NCBI RefSeq assembly: GCF_033978795.1
Contig: NC_084634.1
Location: 22,796,979 to 22,860,978, forward strand
DNA length: 64,000 nt
Origin: Nerophis ophidion
Lineage: Eukaryota; Chordata; Actinopteri; Syngnathiformes; Syngnathidae
Reading direction: 5' to 3'
Every line of letters starts with the position of its first letter. Within the stretch, counting starts at the first letter, position 1. A program made the translations under genes and the position numbers. Shown piece by piece: positions 63,494 to 64,000 of the stretch. The notes beneath the pieces were generated by a model. It saw only the letters and a program-made list of their open reading frames with translations. It was not told the DNA's origin and did no database searches.

Positions 63494-64000
63494 CTCGTAT
63501 GGAGCCTCATTCAGTCCTCTCCGTTTTGTCTGACAAATCCCTCCATTGTTCCTCTGATGATGCTTTTCTTTCGTGGGAACCCTGGCTTGTCTTGTTGATT
63601 AGATCCCCTTTGTCTTCCTCCCCTGCAGTGGGCTCGTCTGGAGAATGAGAAATCTCAAACTGTAGTGGTGGCTTAATGCCTCACAATACTTTGTTTATGA
63701 ATCGGCGGTTCAAACTTGTACGGTGATGGCTGTACCAAAGTTGAGATGCGGGGTGGGAGCTACATCCCACTTGGGTTTTATTAATGAGTTTATGCATGTA
63801 TGGCTCTAGGAAAAAAATAAAACAAGGGGTGGAGTGGCACTTGGATATTCTTCACCTTTTGTTTGTTACAGTGGAACAAAACTTTTTGGAGAATGTTGCC
63901 CATCTTTCACAATTGTTATGTAAGACAGAACACATGTTGTTCTCTTTTTTATGCATTCTAACTCAGCATAAGTCAGCGAACAATGGAGCCAATGGTAGTT
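63494..64000. other. unique sequence upstream of the small ORF
   Basis: Contains on the minus strand an open stretch 63669-63507 (FEISHSPDEPTAGEEDKGD...DLSDKTERTE, stop TGA) preceded by CACTACAG. On the plus strand a strong acceptor-like CTTTGTCTTCCTCCCCTGCAG ends at 63628. Which of these is used, if any, cannot be told. No repeat is recognised. Confidence 0.35.

Larger units (their letters stand above)
48371..64000 (+). other. afg1l: afg1l intron 2, incomplete (more than 15.6 kb)
   Basis: Starts GTATGC. I looked for the Walker A exon and other AFG1L exons on the plus strand and saw none. Mostly nested transposons, with unique islands at 53766-55130 and 63120-64000. Confidence 0.75.

Overview
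This is a vertebrate nuclear window from a ray-finned fish, AT-rich and packed with transposable elements. The gene order, intron positions and repeat types (tRNA-derived SINEs, L2-like and RTE-like LINEs, many hAT and TTAA-targeting MITEs, Tc1 relics) all fit a teleost. The repeat spectrum reminds me of TE-rich pipefish-like genomes, but the species cannot be proved from sequence alone.

Two host genes can be read with confidence. On the minus strand, snx3 (sorting nexin 3, 162 aa, PX domain) is complete: coding exons 44116-43955, 11643-11548, 8122-7998 and 812-707. They join in phase to a full-length protein that keeps the PI3P-binding residues R70, Y71, K95 and R118. Its introns are 32.3, 3.4 and 7.2 kb and consist mostly of repeats. 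On the plus strand, afg1l (AFG1-like mitochondrial AAA ATPase, LACE1) starts at 47946. Only its first two coding exons are inside (47946-48051 and 48147-48370). The ATPase exons lie beyond the window, so intron 2 exceeds 15.6 kb. The head-to-head snx3/afg1l pair matches the human SNX3-AFG1L arrangement. In this fish the 3.8 kb between the start codons is largely filled by LINE and hAT insertions. A third possible gene is a 92-residue ORF at 63493-63215 (minus) with a signal-peptide-like start and a six-cysteine tail; I could not identify it.

Layout: 1-706 snx3 3' UTR and flank; 813-7997 intron 3 with a nested Tc1 relic; 8123-11547 intron 2; 11644-43954 intron 1, with hAT elements, an L2-like LINE, microsatellites, a 0.9-kb hAT MITE in three copies, and several unique islands (15.3-17.5, 22.6-24.2 kb); 44117-47945 shared upstream region; 48371-64000 afg1l intron 2. 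That last intron holds a five-level insertion nest at 48.4-53.8 kb, a unique GC-richer island at 53.8-55.1 kb, a Tc1 relic at 56.8-58.7 kb and further SINE and hAT copies.

The clearest unusual structure is that nest: a TTAA-ended element hosts an array of a second TTAA-ended family (whole copy, 126-bp stub, whole inverted copy). The first copy carries a hAT with an 8-bp duplication, and the hAT carries both a short solo LTR and an RTE LINE with a perfect 10-bp duplication. Several insertions can be confirmed inside the window because an uninterrupted copy of the host repeat is also present.
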